This document shows, piece after piece, positions 5,820 to 6,651 of a DNA stretch of 6,651 bases. The position numbers were made by a program, and so were the translations under genes. This stretch comes from Pedobacter sp. GTDB taxonomy: Bacteria; Bacteroidota; Bacteroidia; Sphingobacteriales; Sphingobacteriaceae. How positions within the stretch are numbered: position 1 is the stretch's first letter; the number at the start of each line of letters is the position of its first letter. The notes under the pieces were generated by a model. The model was not told the origin of the DNA. It worked only from the letters and a program-made list of their open reading frames with translations, and ran no database searches. The DNA lies in contig SEDG01000135.1 in NCBI GenBank assembly GCA_004295885.1, positions 1-6,651 on the forward strand. Direction: 5' to 3'.

Positions 5820-5877
5820 GAAACGAATAGCGGGACTACCGCTGCTTATGGAAACGAAAACTGCTTTACTCCAACAA

Positions 5878-5908
5878 AAAAAGCAAGACTTTATAAGCCT
5901 TGCTTTTT
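5878..5908. terminator. Bidirectional intrinsic terminator between convergent genes
   Basis: AAAAAGCAAG (5878-5887) pairs perfectly with CTTGCTTTTT (5899-5908), and the 11-base loop can form a further CTT/AAG pair. On the minus strand the stem runs into seven T residues, and on the plus strand into five, so it should stop transcription from both sides. It most clearly serves the aldose epimerase gene, whose stop codon is about 60 bases upstream in its own direction. Confidence 0.75.
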
Positions 5909-5923
5909 AATTCAAATTCTAAA

Positions 5924-5963
5924 CATTAAGGAATTAAGATGATTAAGTCTTAACTTCTTAATG
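5924..5963 (-). terminator. TTAAG-rich hairpin downstream of the aldose epimerase gene
   Basis: Positions 5924-5939 pair with 5948-5963 at 15 of 16 positions (counting one G-T), around an 8-base loop. It begins 7 bases after the epimerase stop codon on the minus strand. Read in that direction it ends in CTTAATTCCTTAATGTTT, identical to the end of the hairpin behind the lactate dehydrogenase gene. Its first 27 bases on the plus strand (5926-5952) also match 5470-5496 at 24 positions. Confidence 0.5.
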
Positions 5964-5970
5964 GTTCAAT

Positions 5971-6651
5971 TTATTTAGTAAACTTATAAGTTGTACTAGT
6001 TGTATAAACTTGTCCCGGTTTAAGAGTTGTAGAAGCGAAGTTTGCATGATTTGGTGCATCAGGAAAATGTTGCGTTTCTAAACACAAAGCAGAACGATGA
6101 GGATAAGATTTTCCTTCTTTACCATCTTTACTTTCGCCAGTTAAAAAGTTACCGCTGTAAAATTGCAAACCTGGTTCAGTTGTATAAACCTCCATCTTAA
6201 TACCCGTTACAGGGCTTTTTAAAGTAGCTACAGGAGTTTTACCATCATTTGCTTTTAAAGCAAAGTTATGGTCGTAACCTTTACCGAATTTTAATTGTTC
6301 TTCTTTTAATTCTATGTCTTTACCAATCGCTTTGGCTACATTAAAATCAAACGAAGTTCCTTTTACAGGCAACAGAGCACCTGTGGGAATTAATGTACTA
6401 TCAACTGGCGTAATCGCATCTGCAGCAATCATTAACTCGTGGTCTAAAATTGTATTGCTACCTTCTCCGCTTAAGTTAAAATAAGTATGGTTGGTTAAAT
6501 TAACAACAGTTGTTTTATCAGTGGTTGCTGTATAATCTATTTGAAGTGCATTTTCGTTGGTTAAAGTGTAAACCACCTTCACATCTAACTTACCAGGATA
6601 GCCAGCTTCTCCATCTGCTGATGAATAAGTTAACTCTAATTTCTGACCATC
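5971..6651 (-). CDS. Aldose 1-epimerase (galactose mutarotase family), N-terminus beyond window
   Basis: The frame stays open to the right edge, giving 226 visible residues. A GTG at 6582 lies inside the conserved domain and is not the true start, since family sequence (TYSSADGEAGYPGKLD) continues upstream of it. Typical galactose-mutarotase features are NLTNHTYFNLSG with the catalytic His (visible residue 55), the strand ILDHELMIAADAITPVD, GTSFDF, GYDHNFAL, PGLQFYSGNF, and the catalytic Glu in CLETQHFPDAPNH near the C-terminus. The C-terminal beta strand TTYKF is complete, so only the N-terminal third (and any signal peptide, common in Bacteroidota homologues) is missing. It interconverts anomers of aldohexoses such as galactose or glucose. 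It is convergent to the lactate dehydrogenase gene and so is not in its operon. Relation to the fucose-type cluster is only by location. Confidence 0.9.
   Translation of the reverse strand, partial: DGQKLELTYSSADGEAGYPGKLDVKVVYTLTNENALQIDYTATTDKTTVVNLTNHTYFNLSGEGSNTILDHELMIAADAITPVDSTLIPTGALLPVKGTSFDFNVAKAIGKDIELKEEQLKFGKGYDHNFALKANDGKTPVATLKSPVTGIKMEVYTTEPGLQFYSGNFLTGESKDGKEGKSYPHRSALCLETQHFPDAPNHANFASTTLKPGQVYTTSTTYKFTK

Larger units (their letters stand above)
5502..5938. repeat. 437-bp segment bounded by 18-bp perfect inverted repeats
   Basis: CTTAATTCCTTAATGTTT (5502-5519) recurs exactly inverted at 5921-5938. The bounded segment has no convincing gene but contains several hairpins, a REP-like element and a terminator. 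Either this is a small non-autonomous element with terminal inverted repeats, or the two convergent genes simply end in copies of the same terminator-like repeat. I see no clear target-site duplication. Confidence 0.4.

Overview
The window looks like chromosomal DNA from an AT-rich member of the Bacteroidota, most like a Pedobacter/Sphingobacteriaceae-type soil or freshwater bacterium. The reasons are protein style, the lack of clear Shine-Dalgarno sites before most starts, A-rich leader sequences, and intergenic hairpins with a TCCTnAGC...GTCGAAGGA core that I recognise from Bacteroidota genomes. This placement is inference; there is no rRNA or other marker gene here.

Layout. Positions 1-458 (minus) hold the N-terminal part of a secreted protein with a glycosidase-like N-domain, running off the left edge. 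Positions 633-857 (minus) may encode a small two-helix membrane protein. An intergenic stretch (870-1157) with two inverted repeats precedes a plus-strand cluster: an SDR dehydrogenase (1158-1922), an FAH-family diketo-acid hydrolase (1933-2781), a RhaM-type 6-deoxysugar mutarotase (2911-3240) and an L-fuconolactonase-type amidohydrolase (3241-4062). After a composite repeat comes an FMN-dependent L-lactate dehydrogenase-like protein (4277-5446). A 524-bp non-coding stretch (5447-5970) full of hairpins then separates it from a convergent aldose 1-epimerase (5971-6651, minus), which runs off the right edge.

How the genes fit together. The cluster encodes most of the non-phosphorylating L-fucose route: mutarotation, lactone hydrolysis, oxidation of 2-keto-3-deoxy-L-fuconate and cleavage of the diketo acid to pyruvate plus L-lactate. 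The adjacent lactate dehydrogenase would turn that lactate into a second pyruvate. L-fucose dehydrogenase, L-fuconate dehydratase, a fucose transporter and a regulator are not in the window. L-rhamnose is the main alternative substrate.

The least explained part is 5447-5970. Two copies of a TTAAG-rich hairpin sit in inverted orientation after the two convergent genes. They contain an 18-bp perfect inverted repeat and enclose a stretch with several stable stems, two of them capped by GCAA tetraloops, plus a REP-like hairpin and a bidirectional terminator. I could not match this stretch to a known RNA family.
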